Of a stretch of DNA of 64,000 nt, positions 34,798-42,292 are shown piece after piece. The DNA comes from Pseudomonas sp. LFM046 (GTDB lineage: Bacteria > Pseudomonadota > Gammaproteobacteria > Pseudomonadales > Pseudomonadaceae). The stretch spans positions 1,636,620-1,700,619 of the forward strand of contig NZ_JYKO02000001.1 of assembly GCF_000949385.2 (NCBI RefSeq). Direction: 5' to 3'. The notes beneath the pieces are model-generated. The model was not told the origin of the DNA and ran no database searches. It saw only the letters and a list, made by a program, of their open reading frames with translations. The first letter of the stretch is position 1; each line of letters starts with the position of its first letter. A program made the position numbers and the translations under genes.

Positions 34798-34946
34798 GGG
34801 GGGACCGGGAAACACGTCCTCTGCTGTCAGTCATATTGCCTCCAGGACCGCTTCTGTCTGCTGGAGGACTTCATGGCTCCAGAAACGCAGAAGCCGAGCC
34901 ACTGATCGCGTATCTGGTCGGCTTCCGCTTCGCCGCTGCATGCCCG

Positions 34947-34980
34947 TTGACGCGTTGGCAGATGCGGGTATATACACGTA
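34947..34980 (+). promoter_or_regulatory. Promoter of the MarR gene with overlapping operator-like sequence
   Basis: TTGACG (34947-34952) with TATACA (34971-34976) at 18 bases or TATATA (34969-34974) at 16. GCGGGTATATACACG (34964-34978) overlaps the -10 and shares its first half with the perfect palindrome at 35413. The predicted start of transcription (about 34983) is only a few bases before the ATG at 34985. Confidence 0.5.
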
Positions 34981-34984
34981 CCTC

Positions 34985-35398
34985 ATGTTGCCGACCCAAT
35001 GCCTTTGCACCAAGTTGCGCCGCGCAAGCCGCAACGTGACGCGCTTCTACGACGATGCCCTTGTGGGTGTCGGGTTGAATGTCGCCCAGTATTCGCTGCT
35101 CAAGCACGTGACGCGGCTGGATCAACCCAGCATTACCAGCCTGGCCGAGGCGATGGGCCTGGATCGCAGTACCCTCGGTCGCAACCTCAAGGTGCTGGAG
35201 GCCAAGGGGCTGGTGCAGCTGGAGGGCGGCGAAGATCAGCGCAACCGCCTGGTGTCGCTGACCCCCGCCGGCCGCAAATGCATCGATGCTGCCTTGAAGG
35301 CCTGGGAAGAGGCGCAGGCGCGGATGACTGAGCGCCTGGGACCGGAACATCGGGCGGCGCTGATGGCGCTGCTGGACGACCTGGAATACATGGACTGA
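34985..35398 (+). CDS. MarR-family transcriptional regulator
   Basis: 137 residues. Winged helix: QPSITSLAEAMGLDRSTLGRNLKVLEAKGLV holds the recognition helix, and EGGEDQRNRLVSLTPAGRKCI is the wing, typical of MarR repressors. TLCTKLRRASRNVTRFYDDAL forms the dimer helix. It probably represses itself and the MFS exporter 44 bases downstream through matching palindromes. The ATG at 34985 is chosen because a sigma-70 promoter overlaps any longer start; an in-frame ATG near 34940 would put the -35 element inside the gene. The message may be nearly leaderless. Inducer unknown. Confidence 0.85.
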   Translation: MLPTQCLCTKLRRASRNVTRFYDDALVGVGLNVAQYSLLKHVTRLDQPSITSLAEAMGLDRSTLGRNLKVLEAKGLVQLEGGEDQRNRLVSLTPAGRKCIDAALKAWEEAQARMTERLGPEHRAALMALLDDLEYMD

Positions 35399-35412
35399 TT
35401 TTTTGGATTAAA

Positions 35413-35428
35413 GCGGGTATCTACCCGC
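35413..35428. promoter_or_regulatory. Perfect palindromic operator between marR and the MFS gene
   Basis: GCGGGTATCTACCCGC is a perfect inverted repeat (7-base arms, 2-base centre), the size of a MarR operator, 14 bases before the MFS start. The half-site is also in the marR promoter. Confidence 0.65.
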
Positions 35429-35441
35429 AAAGGACGTTTCT

Positions 35442-36647
35442 ATGACTTCGGTATGGCGTACAAGCGGTTGGATCCTGCTGGGCGCGTCGTTGATCCTGGC
35501 GCTGTCCCTGGGCATCCGCCACGGCTTCGGCCTGTTCCTGGCGCCCATGAGCAGTGAGTTCGGTTGGGGCCGGGAGGTGTTCGCCTTCGCCATCGCCCTG
35601 CAGAACCTGATCTGGGGCCTGACTCAGCCCTTCACCGGCGCCCTGGCGGACCGTTTCGGCGCGACCCGGGCAGTCGTGGTCGGCGGTGTGCTTTACGCCG
35701 TGGGGTTGGTGCTGATGGGGTTCTCGGACTCGGCGCTGTCGCTGTCCTTCAGCGCTGGCCTGCTGATCGGCATCGGCCTGTCGGGCACGTCTTTCTCGGT
35801 GATCCTGGGCGTTGTGGGCCGCGCCGTGCCGGTGGATAAGCGCAGCATGGCCATGGGTATTGCCGCGGCCGCCGGTTCCTTCGGCCAGTTCGCCATGCTG
35901 CCCGGCACCCTCGGGCTGATCGGCTGGCTCGGCTGGTCCTCGGCGCTCCTGGCGCTGGGTCTGCTGGTGGCACTGATCCTGCCGCTGGCTGGGCTGCTCA
36001 AGGACAACCCGCTGCCGCCCCAGGCCCATGAGCAGAGCCTGGGCGAGGCGCTGCGGGAAGCCACCGGGCATTCGGGCTTCTGGCTGCTGGCCCTGGGCTT
36101 CTTTGTTTGCGGCTTCCAGGTGGTCTTCATCGGCGTGCATCTGCCCGCCTATCTGGTGGACCAGCACCTGCCTGCCACCGTGGGCACTACGGTGCTGGCG
36201 CTGGTGGGGCTGTTCAATGTGTTCGGTACTTACATCGCCGGCTGGCTGGGTGGCCGCCACGCCAAGCCCAAACTGCTCACCGGGCTTTACCTGCTGCGCG
36301 GCGTGGTGATCGTGGCTTTCGTCTATTCGCCGCTGTCCATCTGGAGCGCCTACGCCTTCGGTATGGCCATGGGGCTGTTGTGGCTGTCCACCGTTCCTCT
36401 GACCAACGGTACGGTCGCCACCCTGTTTGGCGTGCGCAACCTGTCCATGCTCGGTGGTATCGTTTTCCTGTTCCACCAGCTGGGCGCCTTCCTCGGCGGC
36501 TGGCTGGGCGGATACCTCTATGACCACACGGGCAGTTACGAACTGGTATGGCAGATTTCAATCTTCCTCAGCCTGCTGGCCGCCGTACTGAACTGGCCGG
36601 TACGCGAGCAACCAGTAGCGCGCCTGCAGCCCGCCGGGGCGGCATGA
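35442..36647 (+). CDS. Major facilitator superfamily transporter
   Basis: 401 residues, about 12 hydrophobic helices. GALADRFGATRAVVVGG is the MFS loop 2-3 signature; GIGLSGTSFSVILGVVGRAVP and the second-half GLFNVFGTYIAGWLGGRHAKP loop fit the family. With an adjacent MarR gene it is probably a drug or metabolite exporter; substrate unknown. AAAGGACG precedes the ATG. The stop overlaps a 39-residue ORF in ATGA. A decayed piece of its 3' end (about codons 330-352) is found again at 38778-38850. Confidence 0.88.
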   Translation: MTSVWRTSGWILLGASLILALSLGIRHGFGLFLAPMSSEFGWGREVFAFAIALQNLIWGLTQPFTGALADRFGATRAVVVGGVLYAVGLVLMGFSDSALSLSFSAGLLIGIGLSGTSFSVILGVVGRAVPVDKRSMAMGIAAAAGSFGQFAMLPGTLGLIGWLGWSSALLALGLLVALILPLAGLLKDNPLPPQAHEQSLGEALREATGHSGFWLLALGFFVCGFQVVFIGVHLPAYLVDQHLPATVGTTVLALVGLFNVFGTYIAGWLGGRHAKPKLLTGLYLLRGVVIVAFVYSPLSIWSAYAFGMAMGLLWLSTVPLTNGTVATLFGVRNLSMLGGIVFLFHQLGAFLGGWLGGYLYDHTGSYELVWQISIFLSLLAAVLNWPVREQPVARLQPAGAA

Positions 36648-36763
36648 GCCTGCGATTCGGCTGGGTGCTGAGTGCCCTGCTGGCCGGGCTGTTGCTGGCC
36701 CTCGGCTGGTGGGGTTGGCAGCAGGGCGGACTGGCATTGATGCAGCTGGGATTCAATTGCTAG
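36644..36763 (+). CDS. 39-residue single-pass membrane peptide
   Basis: Starts in the ATGA overlap with the MFS stop and ends at TAG 36761-36763. The product opens MSLRFGWVLS and is a single hydrophobic helix (about 6-24) rich in Leu and Trp, with an amphipathic tail ending FNC. Translational coupling suggests a small partner of the MFS protein. The last 27 codons are repeated exactly at 38851-38933. Function unknown. Confidence 0.6.
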   Translation: MSLRFGWVLSALLAGLLLALGWWGWQQGGLALMQLGFNC

Positions 36764-36766
36764 GCG
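36679..36766 (+). repeat. 88-base direct repeat, copy 1
   Basis: From GCTGGCCGGGCTG to GCTAGGCG, identical base for base to 38851-38938 (offset 2172). It covers most of the 39-residue ORF and bounds the segment carrying the wzz-like gene. Confidence 0.95.
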
Positions 36767-36794
36767 ACTTGCCTGGCACTGGCGCGGTCGGATC

Positions 36795-36860
36795 ACCCGA
36801 TCCGCGCCGCAGTTCGTCATGCCCGCCGTGCTCGCCCTGACGCCGATCACTCACTTCTCC
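36795..36860 (+). pseudogene. Decayed copy of the gpx start
   Basis: GATCCGCGCCGCAGTTCGTC then ATG and codons for PAVLALT align with the start of the intact gene at 38991 ([32 protein letters not shown]) with small deletions. Beyond about 36860 the similarity ends. A 96-codon open frame from 36819 begins in this remnant and is probably not a gene. The rest of the gap to 37286 shows no gene; it holds the promoter of the wzz-like gene. Confidence 0.6.
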
Positions 36861-37286
36861 ATCCTGACCCGTCCCGCTGAGCCGACCCTGCAGCAGGCGC
36901 GGGAAAGCATGCCCAGGCGGCGAATATTGCCGGGGGCGGTTCGTTATTTCTGCGAAGGCGCTCGTCTGCGAGACGGGGCCGTCGCCTTCCGGTTCTCGCA
37001 GGGAATCGCGCTTGTGCAACAGGGCGTCGATGCAGTCCTGTACGTTACCTTCTTATCCCGCTTTGAGCCTCGCCTGGCGGCCAGCCGCTGTGGCGGGCTG
37101 TTCGTGTAGCGGGATTGTGAGTGGGGTGCTCCTTCGTTCGTCAGGTGCTGTAGGAGGCCCCCCTTGTTCCAGTAGGCAATAACCGTATGATTGCGTCGGC
37201 TCCCGCCAATTCTGTGAACTGGAAAAAGTTCCTCTTGCGCGATGACCGGTACGGTAACTTTTTATTGCTTCTAAGGAAGGTCCACC

Positions 37287-38585
37287 ATGAATGCTCCTTT
37301 GGCCCGACCTTACGGGGCCTCTGATGAAATCGACTTGCTAGCGTTGTTCAAGGCGCTGTGGGGGCAGAAGTTCCTGATCCTTGCCATTACCGCACTGACA
37401 TCCGCGATGGCCGTTGGCTATGCCCTGACGGCAACGCCGCAGTACCAGGTACAGAGTGTTCTCAGGCCCGCTTCCCTGAAGGATCTGGATGAACTCAACG
37501 AGTCGATGCTCTACTCGCTGGCGCCGGACGCGGCGCTACGGATGGTGGGCGATGCACTGGACTCCTATAGCCTGCGCCTGAAGTTCTTCGAGCAGCATCC
37601 CGAGCTCCTCGTCTCAATAAAGCGTGGCGACGAATCGCTGGATCAGTTGCTGGATCGCCTCAACCGAAGCGGCTTCGCAATGCTGCGCCCCGATCCGAAG
37701 AAGGGCACCGATACTTCCCCCTTCCAGGGCATCAGCCTGACGTATGCAGCGGGTGTGGATGGCGTCGCCCTGGTCAATGGACTGGTTGCCGCTGCCATCG
37801 ATCAGGAGCGGGTTCGGATTCAGGAGGATTTCGAGGTCTTGTTGGGCAACAGGCTTGCGCGACTACAGAGCGAGATTGCGGCTGAGCGGGCTCGATATGA
37901 GGCAGACAAGGAAGCCCGCATCGCCGGCCTTCTGGAGGCTGACAGTCTGAAAAAGAGCACGCTTCAGGATGAGCTCACGTCGTTGCGCCAGCAAGTGCAG
38001 GCTCGTCGGCAGAATCGTATCAAGCAACTTGACGAGGCGATCCGCATCGCCGAAGAGCTAGGTATCTCGAAGCCGACGACGCCTTCTGCGCTGGGTGAAA
38101 GCACCCGGGAGGTGCAGGGCAGTGTGATTCGGACGGAAGTCAACAACCAGCAGATTCCGCTGTACTTCATGGGCGTCGATACGTTGAAGGCCGAGCGGGC
38201 GGCGTTGATCGCCCGTCGTTCGGACGATTTCACCGAGCCGCGGATCGTGGAGATTCAGGCGCAATTGAGCACGTTGGCCAACAATCGGGAAGTCGAGATT
38301 CTGAAGCGCCGCGAGAATGAAGACCTGTTCTTCAAGAACCTGGTCAAGCTGAGGGGAGAAAAGGCTCGACTGGAAGGGCTGCGGGTCGATTTTTCGCGCC
38401 TGCAGCTGGTTCATGTGGATCAGGTCGCGACCACCCCCCAACAGCCAATCAAGCCGCGCAAGGTGCTGATTGTTGCGATAGGGCTGGTTGCTGGCCTGAT
38501 ACTGGGTACGTTCGTTGCGCTGATCCGCTCTCTAGCGTTACGTTCTACCGCTCCGATTGAGGTGCGGAGCGAGGTTGTCGTCTAA
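37287..38585 (+). CDS. Wzz-type polysaccharide chain-length regulator (Wzz2-like)
   Basis: 432 residues, inner-membrane polysaccharide co-polymerase. TM1 about 31-51, a long periplasmic region with coiled-coil stretches (about 170-260 and 290-370: RLARLQSEIAAERARYEAD, EILKRRENEDLF), the Pro-rich ATTPQQPIKPRK before TM2, and TM2 about 392-413. Size and layout match P. aeruginosa Wzz2, which sets very long O-antigen. AAGGAAGG precedes the ATG. No O-antigen genes are nearby. Third-position GC bias looks weaker than in its neighbours. It occupies the gpx-fadL slot of a duplicated segment. A strong terminator follows. Confidence 0.85.
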   Translation: MNAPLARPYGASDEIDLLALFKALWGQKFLILAITALTSAMAVGYALTATPQYQVQSVLRPASLKDLDELNESMLYSLAPDAALRMVGDALDSYSLRLKFFEQHPELLVSIKRGDESLDQLLDRLNRSGFAMLRPDPKKGTDTSPFQGISLTYAAGVDGVALVNGLVAAAIDQERVRIQEDFEVLLGNRLARLQSEIAAERARYEADKEARIAGLLEADSLKKSTLQDELTSLRQQVQARRQNRIKQLDEAIRIAEELGISKPTTPSALGESTREVQGSVIRTEVNNQQIPLYFMGVDTLKAERAALIARRSDDFTEPRIVEIQAQLSTLANNREVEILKRRENEDLFFKNLVKLRGEKARLEGLRVDFSRLQLVHVDQVATTPQQPIKPRKVLIVAIGLVAGLILGTFVALIRSLALRSTAPIEVRSEVVV

Positions 38586-38604
38586 CCCCACTCCGGAAAG
38601 ATCC

Positions 38605-38640
38605 CAAAAAAGCCAGTCAGTTTCCTGACTGGCTTTTTTG
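38605..38640. terminator. Bidirectional intrinsic terminator after the wzz-like gene
   Basis: AGCCAGTCAG (38611-38620) pairs with CTGACTGGCT (38625-38634) over TTTC, with A5 before and T6 after. Its GTCAGTTTCCTGAC core resembles the terminator after gpx (39584-39617). Confidence 0.93.
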
Positions 38641-38652
38641 CTTTCAGGGGCC

Positions 38653-38762
38653 TCAGAAGCGGTAGGTCACCTGGGCACCCAGGCCGTGGGCGCTGTTCCT
38701 GCAGGTGGCGCTGACCTGGTTGATGTCGACGTCATCTTCCTTCAGGTAAGAGTAAGCAACGT
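38653..38762 (-). pseudogene. Remnant of the fadL 3' end
   Basis: Aligns with 40854-40984 of the intact fadL gene, including the stop (TCA on this strand), the terminal YRF codons and HGLGAQ, with an internal deletion of about 21 bases and several substitutions. It breaks off near 38762. Left over from a duplicated segment. Confidence 0.85.
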
Positions 38763-38777
38763 TGTGGCGCGTCGTCG

Positions 38778-38933
38778 TTTGGGCTCAACCGGCATCGCTC
38801 GGCAGCATCGTTTTCCTGTTCCACCAGTTGGGCGCCCTTCTCGGCGGCTGGCTGGCCGGGCTGTTGCTGGCCCTCGGCTGGTGGGGTTGGCAGCAGGGCG
38901 GACTGGCATTGATGCAGCTGGGATTCAATTGCT
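38778..38933 (+). pseudogene. Fused remnants of the MFS 3' region and the 39-residue ORF
   Basis: 38778-38850 matches the MFS gene near 36425-36510 (LGGIVFLFHQLGAFLGGWL becomes LGSIVFLFHQLGALLGGWL). It then jumps in frame, skipping about 170 bases, into codons 13-39 of the small membrane ORF, ending at the same TAG. Microhomology GCTGGC lies at the join. No start codon or ribosome site is visible, so expression is unlikely. Confidence 0.85.
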
Positions 38934-38938
38934 AGGCG
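38851..38938 (+). repeat. 88-base direct repeat, copy 2
   Basis: Identical to 36679-36766. It directly precedes the intact gpx gene, as copy 1 precedes the decayed gpx start. Confidence 0.95.
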
Positions 38939-38990
38939 GGCCGACCGGCGGTAGCGTAGGCAGATAGCCTGATTCGCGCCGGAGTTCGCC

Positions 38991-39545
38991 ATGAAAGCCT
39001 TGCCCGCCCTGTCCCTGACATTGCTCACTCTGTTCGGCGGCCAGGCCATGGCCGCCGAATGCCCCTCGCTGTTGCAGCACCAGCTGCCGCAACTTCGCTC
39101 CAAGGAAATCATCGACCTCTGCCAGCGTTTCGGCGGCAAGCCCCTGTTGATCGTCAATACCGCCAGCCACTGCGGCTTCACCCCGCAATTCAAGGGGTTG
39201 GAGGCGTTGTACAAGCGCTATAAGGACCAGGGCTTCGAAGTGCTGGGCGTTCCGTCCGATGACTTCAAGCAGGAAGCCGCCAACCAGGAAGAAACCGCCA
39301 AGGTCTGCTTCGTGAATTACGGCGTGACCTTCGCCATGACCCAGCCACAGCATGTGTCCGGTGACGAGGCGACGCCGCTCTACAAGGAACTGATCGCCCA
39401 GTCCGGGCAGACGCCGCGCTGGAACTTCTACAAGTACCTGGTGGACCGCCAAGGCAAGGTGATCGCCCATTTCTCCAGCCTGACCAAACCGGATGACCCC
39501 GATCTGCTGAAGGCCGTGGAGCAGGCGCTGGCCAGTCAGCCGTGA
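38991..39545 (+). CDS. Glutathione peroxidase family protein, exported
   Basis: 184 residues with a signal peptide (about 1-22, AMA cleavage), so periplasmic. Reduces hydroperoxides with thiols. The peroxidatic Cys is in [18 protein letters not shown] (normally Sec/Cys-Gly-Tyr/Phe-Thr), followed by VLGVPSDDF and the catalytic Trp region [11 protein letters not shown]. Many bacterial members use thioredoxin rather than glutathione. The ATG at 38991 is preserved as GTCATG in the decayed upstream copy. GGCGGTAGCGT, an ops-like motif, lies at 38947-38957. Confidence 0.9.
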   Translation: MKALPALSLTLLTLFGGQAMAAECPSLLQHQLPQLRSKEIIDLCQRFGGKPLLIVNTASHCGFTPQFKGLEALYKRYKDQGFEVLGVPSDDFKQEAANQEETAKVCFVNYGVTFAMTQPQHVSGDEATPLYKELIAQSGQTPRWNFYKYLVDRQGKVIAHFSSLTKPDDPDLLKAVEQALASQP

Positions 39546-39583
39546 ATCTGAGCGAGGGCGGTCGATCCGCTCCTAACGAAAAC

Positions 39584-39617
39584 CCAGTCGGTCGCCTGAC
39601 TGACTTTCTTTTTTGTT
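39584..39617 (+). terminator. Intrinsic terminator of gpx
   Basis: CAGTCGGTC and GACTGACTT form an 8-9 base stem with one G-U pair, followed by TTCTTTTTTG. Confidence 0.7.
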
Positions 39618-39776
39618 TTCCGTCCCGCCATCGAGGCCGGTGCCTGTTGTTGACCGACTCCGCTTCAAGACTGTCGGACGGATCCGAGATGTTTCGGGAT
39701 TTTTCATGTGATTGCGTTTCGCCATTGGGACTCGTGCTAAGTTGCTGGCACTTTTCCAAATCCGATGGAGATTCGA

Positions 39777-40787
39777 ATGTCGATCAAGGAATTGATCCTG
39801 GCCGTTCTGTTGGCTGTTTCCCTGCCCAGCGCCTTTGCTGATCAACCGCAGCCCAGAGAAGCAGCCGCCCAGCCCGAGCAGGGCGAAGGAGGCGGCACCA
39901 TGACCGCCGAAGAGTTCGTCACCAGCTTGAACTTCCGTTCCGGGAAGGTGGTGGTGGGTGACAACCTGGCTACCTTCGATTTGCCTGAGCAGTTTGTCTT
40001 TCTGGACGGTAAAGATGTGGAACGGGTCCTGGTAGACGCCTGGGGTAACCCGCCGTCAGACGAGTTGCCGCTGGGTTTGATCCTGCCCAAGGGCGTTTCA
40101 CCCCTGGCCGAGGAATCATGGGCGGTCAAAGTGGAGTATCAGGAGAGCGGCTACGTATCTGACGAAGATGCGGCCGAGATCAACTACGGCGAGCTGCTTC
40201 AGGATATGAAGGCGGATGTCGTCGCGGCAAACAAGTGGCGTGCCGATAACGGCTACGAGCCGCTCGAGTTGATCGGCTGGGCCGCACCACCGCGTTATGA
40301 CAGCGAAGGCCGCAAGCTCTACTGGGCGAAGGAACTGCGCTTTGGTGACGCCCCTACCCACATTCTGAACTACAACATCCGCGTACTCGGTCGCAAAGGC
40401 GTGCTGGTGTTGAACTTCATTGCCAACATGGACCAACTGCCTATCATCGAGCAGCACCTGCCGGCCGTATTGGCGATGACCGAGTTCAATCCCGGTAATC
40501 GTTACGTCGATTTCAATCCGGAATTGGACGAGGTTGCTGCCTATGGGCTGGGTGCTCTCGTGGCCGGTAAGCTCGCCGCCAAGACTGGTCTTCTGGCGCT
40601 AGTGCTGGTGTTCCTGAAGAAGTTCTTCTTTGTGCCAGTGGCCATTGGCGGCTGGCTATGGTCACGCCTGCGAGGCAAGAAGGCTGCAGTGGCGGTCCGT
40701 TCGGAGCTCGAATCGCTGCCCGAGGCAGTGCAGCCGCCCACCGAAACAGTCATGGCCCCGAGCCGGGACGAAAAGTTCAAGGACTGA
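39777..40787 (+). CDS. DUF2167-family membrane-anchored protein
   Basis: 336 residues. Signal peptide about 1-22 (ends AFA), a large periplasmic domain with the DUF2167 signatures GDNLATFDLPEQFVFL, WAAPPRYDSEGRKLYWAKEL and YNIRVLGRKGVLVLNFIAN, then one C-terminal transmembrane helix (about 260-285) and a basic cytoplasmic tail. Function unknown. The ATG at 39777 has GGAG six bases upstream; an ATG four codons earlier overlaps that site. It ends at a terminator shared with convergent fadL and occupies the slot taken by the wzz-like gene in the upstream copy. Confidence 0.85.
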   Translation: MSIKELILAVLLAVSLPSAFADQPQPREAAAQPEQGEGGGTMTAEEFVTSLNFRSGKVVVGDNLATFDLPEQFVFLDGKDVERVLVDAWGNPPSDELPLGLILPKGVSPLAEESWAVKVEYQESGYVSDEDAAEINYGELLQDMKADVVAANKWRADNGYEPLELIGWAAPPRYDSEGRKLYWAKELRFGDAPTHILNYNIRVLGRKGVLVLNFIANMDQLPIIEQHLPAVLAMTEFNPGNRYVDFNPELDEVAAYGLGALVAGKLAAKTGLLALVLVFLKKFFFVPVAIGGWLWSRLRGKKAAVAVRSELESLPEAVQPPTETVMAPSRDEKFKD

Positions 40788-40803
40788 TCGCAGCGTCCCC
40801 TCC

Positions 40804-40835
40804 CAAAAAAGCCCGGACGAGTCCGGGCTTTTTTT
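40804..40835. terminator. Bidirectional intrinsic terminator between DUF2167 gene and fadL
   Basis: GCCCGGA (40811-40817) pairs with TCCGGGC (40822-40828) over CGAG, with A6 before and T7 after. Confidence 0.92.
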
Positions 40836-40853
40836 CATGGGGGCGATTTCCAC

Positions 40854-42107
40854 TCAGAAGCGGTAGGTCACCTGCGCCCCCAGGCCGTGGGCGCTGTTCT
40901 GGTAGGTGGCGCGGTAGGCACCCTTGGTGGCACTGACCTGGTTGATGTCGGCGTCATCTTCCTTCAGGTAGGAGTAGGCGACGTCGATGGTCACGTCATC
41001 GTTCGGGCTCCAGCCGGCCCCCAGGCTGAAGACCTTGCGATCATCGGAGGGGATGCGCGGCGAGCGGAACTCGTTGCGGGTCGGCGACTGGTCGTAGGCC
41101 AGGCCGGCGCGCAGGGTCCACTGCCGGTTCAGCTTGTAGGCGGCGCCGACGGCGTAGGACCAGGTGTCGTGCCAGTCCTGCTCTTCGGTGATGGTGCTGA
41201 GGGCCGCTGGCAGGCGGCCCTTGTTCTCTACGCGGATTTCTTCCAGGCGGCTCCAGCGGGTCCAGGTGCTGCCGGCGTAGAGGGTCCAGGTGTCGTTCAG
41301 ATCATGGGTGACGGAGAAGTCGACGGACTCCGGGGTCTCCAGATCCAGGGTGGCATCGTACTTGCCGGCCAGGGGCCCGAAAGCGCTACCGCTAAGGGTA
41401 GTGTCGCCACGCAGCGTGTAGTCCACCTTGGAGTGGTAGGTCAGGCCGAAGCGGGTGCGCGGGTCCAGCTCGAAGAGCACGCCGGCATTGAAACCCAGTG
41501 CGGTGTCGTCGCCCTTGACCTTCACCTGGCCGTCATTTTGGCCGGGGGTAGCGCGGTTGAGCGTGGCGGAGGTCAGCTCGCCGTCAATGCGGTTGATGGT
41601 GGGGCCGAAGCCGACGGACAGCTGGTCGTTGATGCGGTAGCTGACGGTGGGCTGGACGGTGATTACGCGCACTTCGCTTTTGTCAGCGAAGTAGCGGCCG
41701 GCAAAGCCGCTTTCATAGTCGGTGATCAGGCCGAAGGGGGCGTAGACGCCCAGGCCGAAGGCCCATTTGTCGTCGATCGGCTTGACGTAGTAGCCCATGG
41801 GGACGGCCACGGTGGGGACCATGTCGCCGTCATTGGTGCCGCCGAAGGTGCTATGGGCATCGTCGATATCGGTCTTGGCGAAGATCGCCGCAGCGCCTGC
41901 ACTCACTTGCTCGCGCTTGAGGCGGGCCATGCCGGCGGGGTTGCCGAATACAGTGGTGGCGTCATCAGCAGAGGACGAACGGCCAGAGAAGGCGGTGCCC
42001 ATGGCGCTGATGCTTTGTTCGTTGAGGGCGAAACCGGCGGCCAGGGTGTAGCTGGAAGCGGCGCTGACGGCGAGTGCGAGGGCGGTCTTGAAGACTCTGC
42101 TTATCAC
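40854..42107 (-). CDS. fadL: FadL-family outer-membrane long-chain fatty acid/hydrophobic compound transporter
   Basis: 417 residues. Signal peptide about 1-23 (TLAA), then the FadL N-terminus GFALNEQSISAMGTAFSGRSS with the NPAG motif (FGNPAGMARL) of the hatch domain, and a 14-strand barrel ending GAQVTYRF with C-terminal Phe. Imports fatty acids by lateral diffusion. It resembles the FadL paralogue next to gpx in P. aeruginosa. It is convergent with the DUF2167 gene. A decayed copy of its 3' end lies at 38653-38762. Confidence 0.93.
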   Translation of the reverse strand: MISRVFKTALALAVSAASSYTLAAGFALNEQSISAMGTAFSGRSSSADDATTVFGNPAGMARLKREQVSAGAAAIFAKTDIDDAHSTFGGTNDGDMVPTVAVPMGYYVKPIDDKWAFGLGVYAPFGLITDYESGFAGRYFADKSEVRVITVQPTVSYRINDQLSVGFGPTINRIDGELTSATLNRATPGQNDGQVKVKGDDTALGFNAGVLFELDPRTRFGLTYHSKVDYTLRGDTTLSGSAFGPLAGKYDATLDLETPESVDFSVTHDLNDTWTLYAGSTWTRWSRLEEIRVENKGRLPAALSTITEEQDWHDTWSYAVGAAYKLNRQWTLRAGLAYDQSPTRNEFRSPRIPSDDRKVFSLGAGWSPNDDVTIDVAYSYLKEDDADINQVSATKGAYRATYQNSAHGLGAQVTYRF

Positions 42108-42292
42108 GATGAACTCCTGAGCGATGGTGCAAAGCGCGGCACGCTAACAGGATTCAATAGGGCTTTCCAGTTCGGTTGATGTAGGAAATTCCTTGTAAGA
42201 TTGTCGAACAATTCGCCAAAAGACGTCATCTTCGTCGAACGTGAAAATAGTCAGGGGCACTTGCTCCTGACTGGTTGGTCAGTGATCGGGTT

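Noticed and set aside
36819-37109. 96-codon open frame before the wzz-like gene
   Set aside because: It begins inside the decayed gpx start and has no recognisable domain, so it is probably not a gene.
36764-38938. Insertion sequence or integron carrying wzz
   Set aside because: No transposase, integrase or terminal inverted repeats are seen; the edges are duplicated host sequence, which fits homologous recombination.
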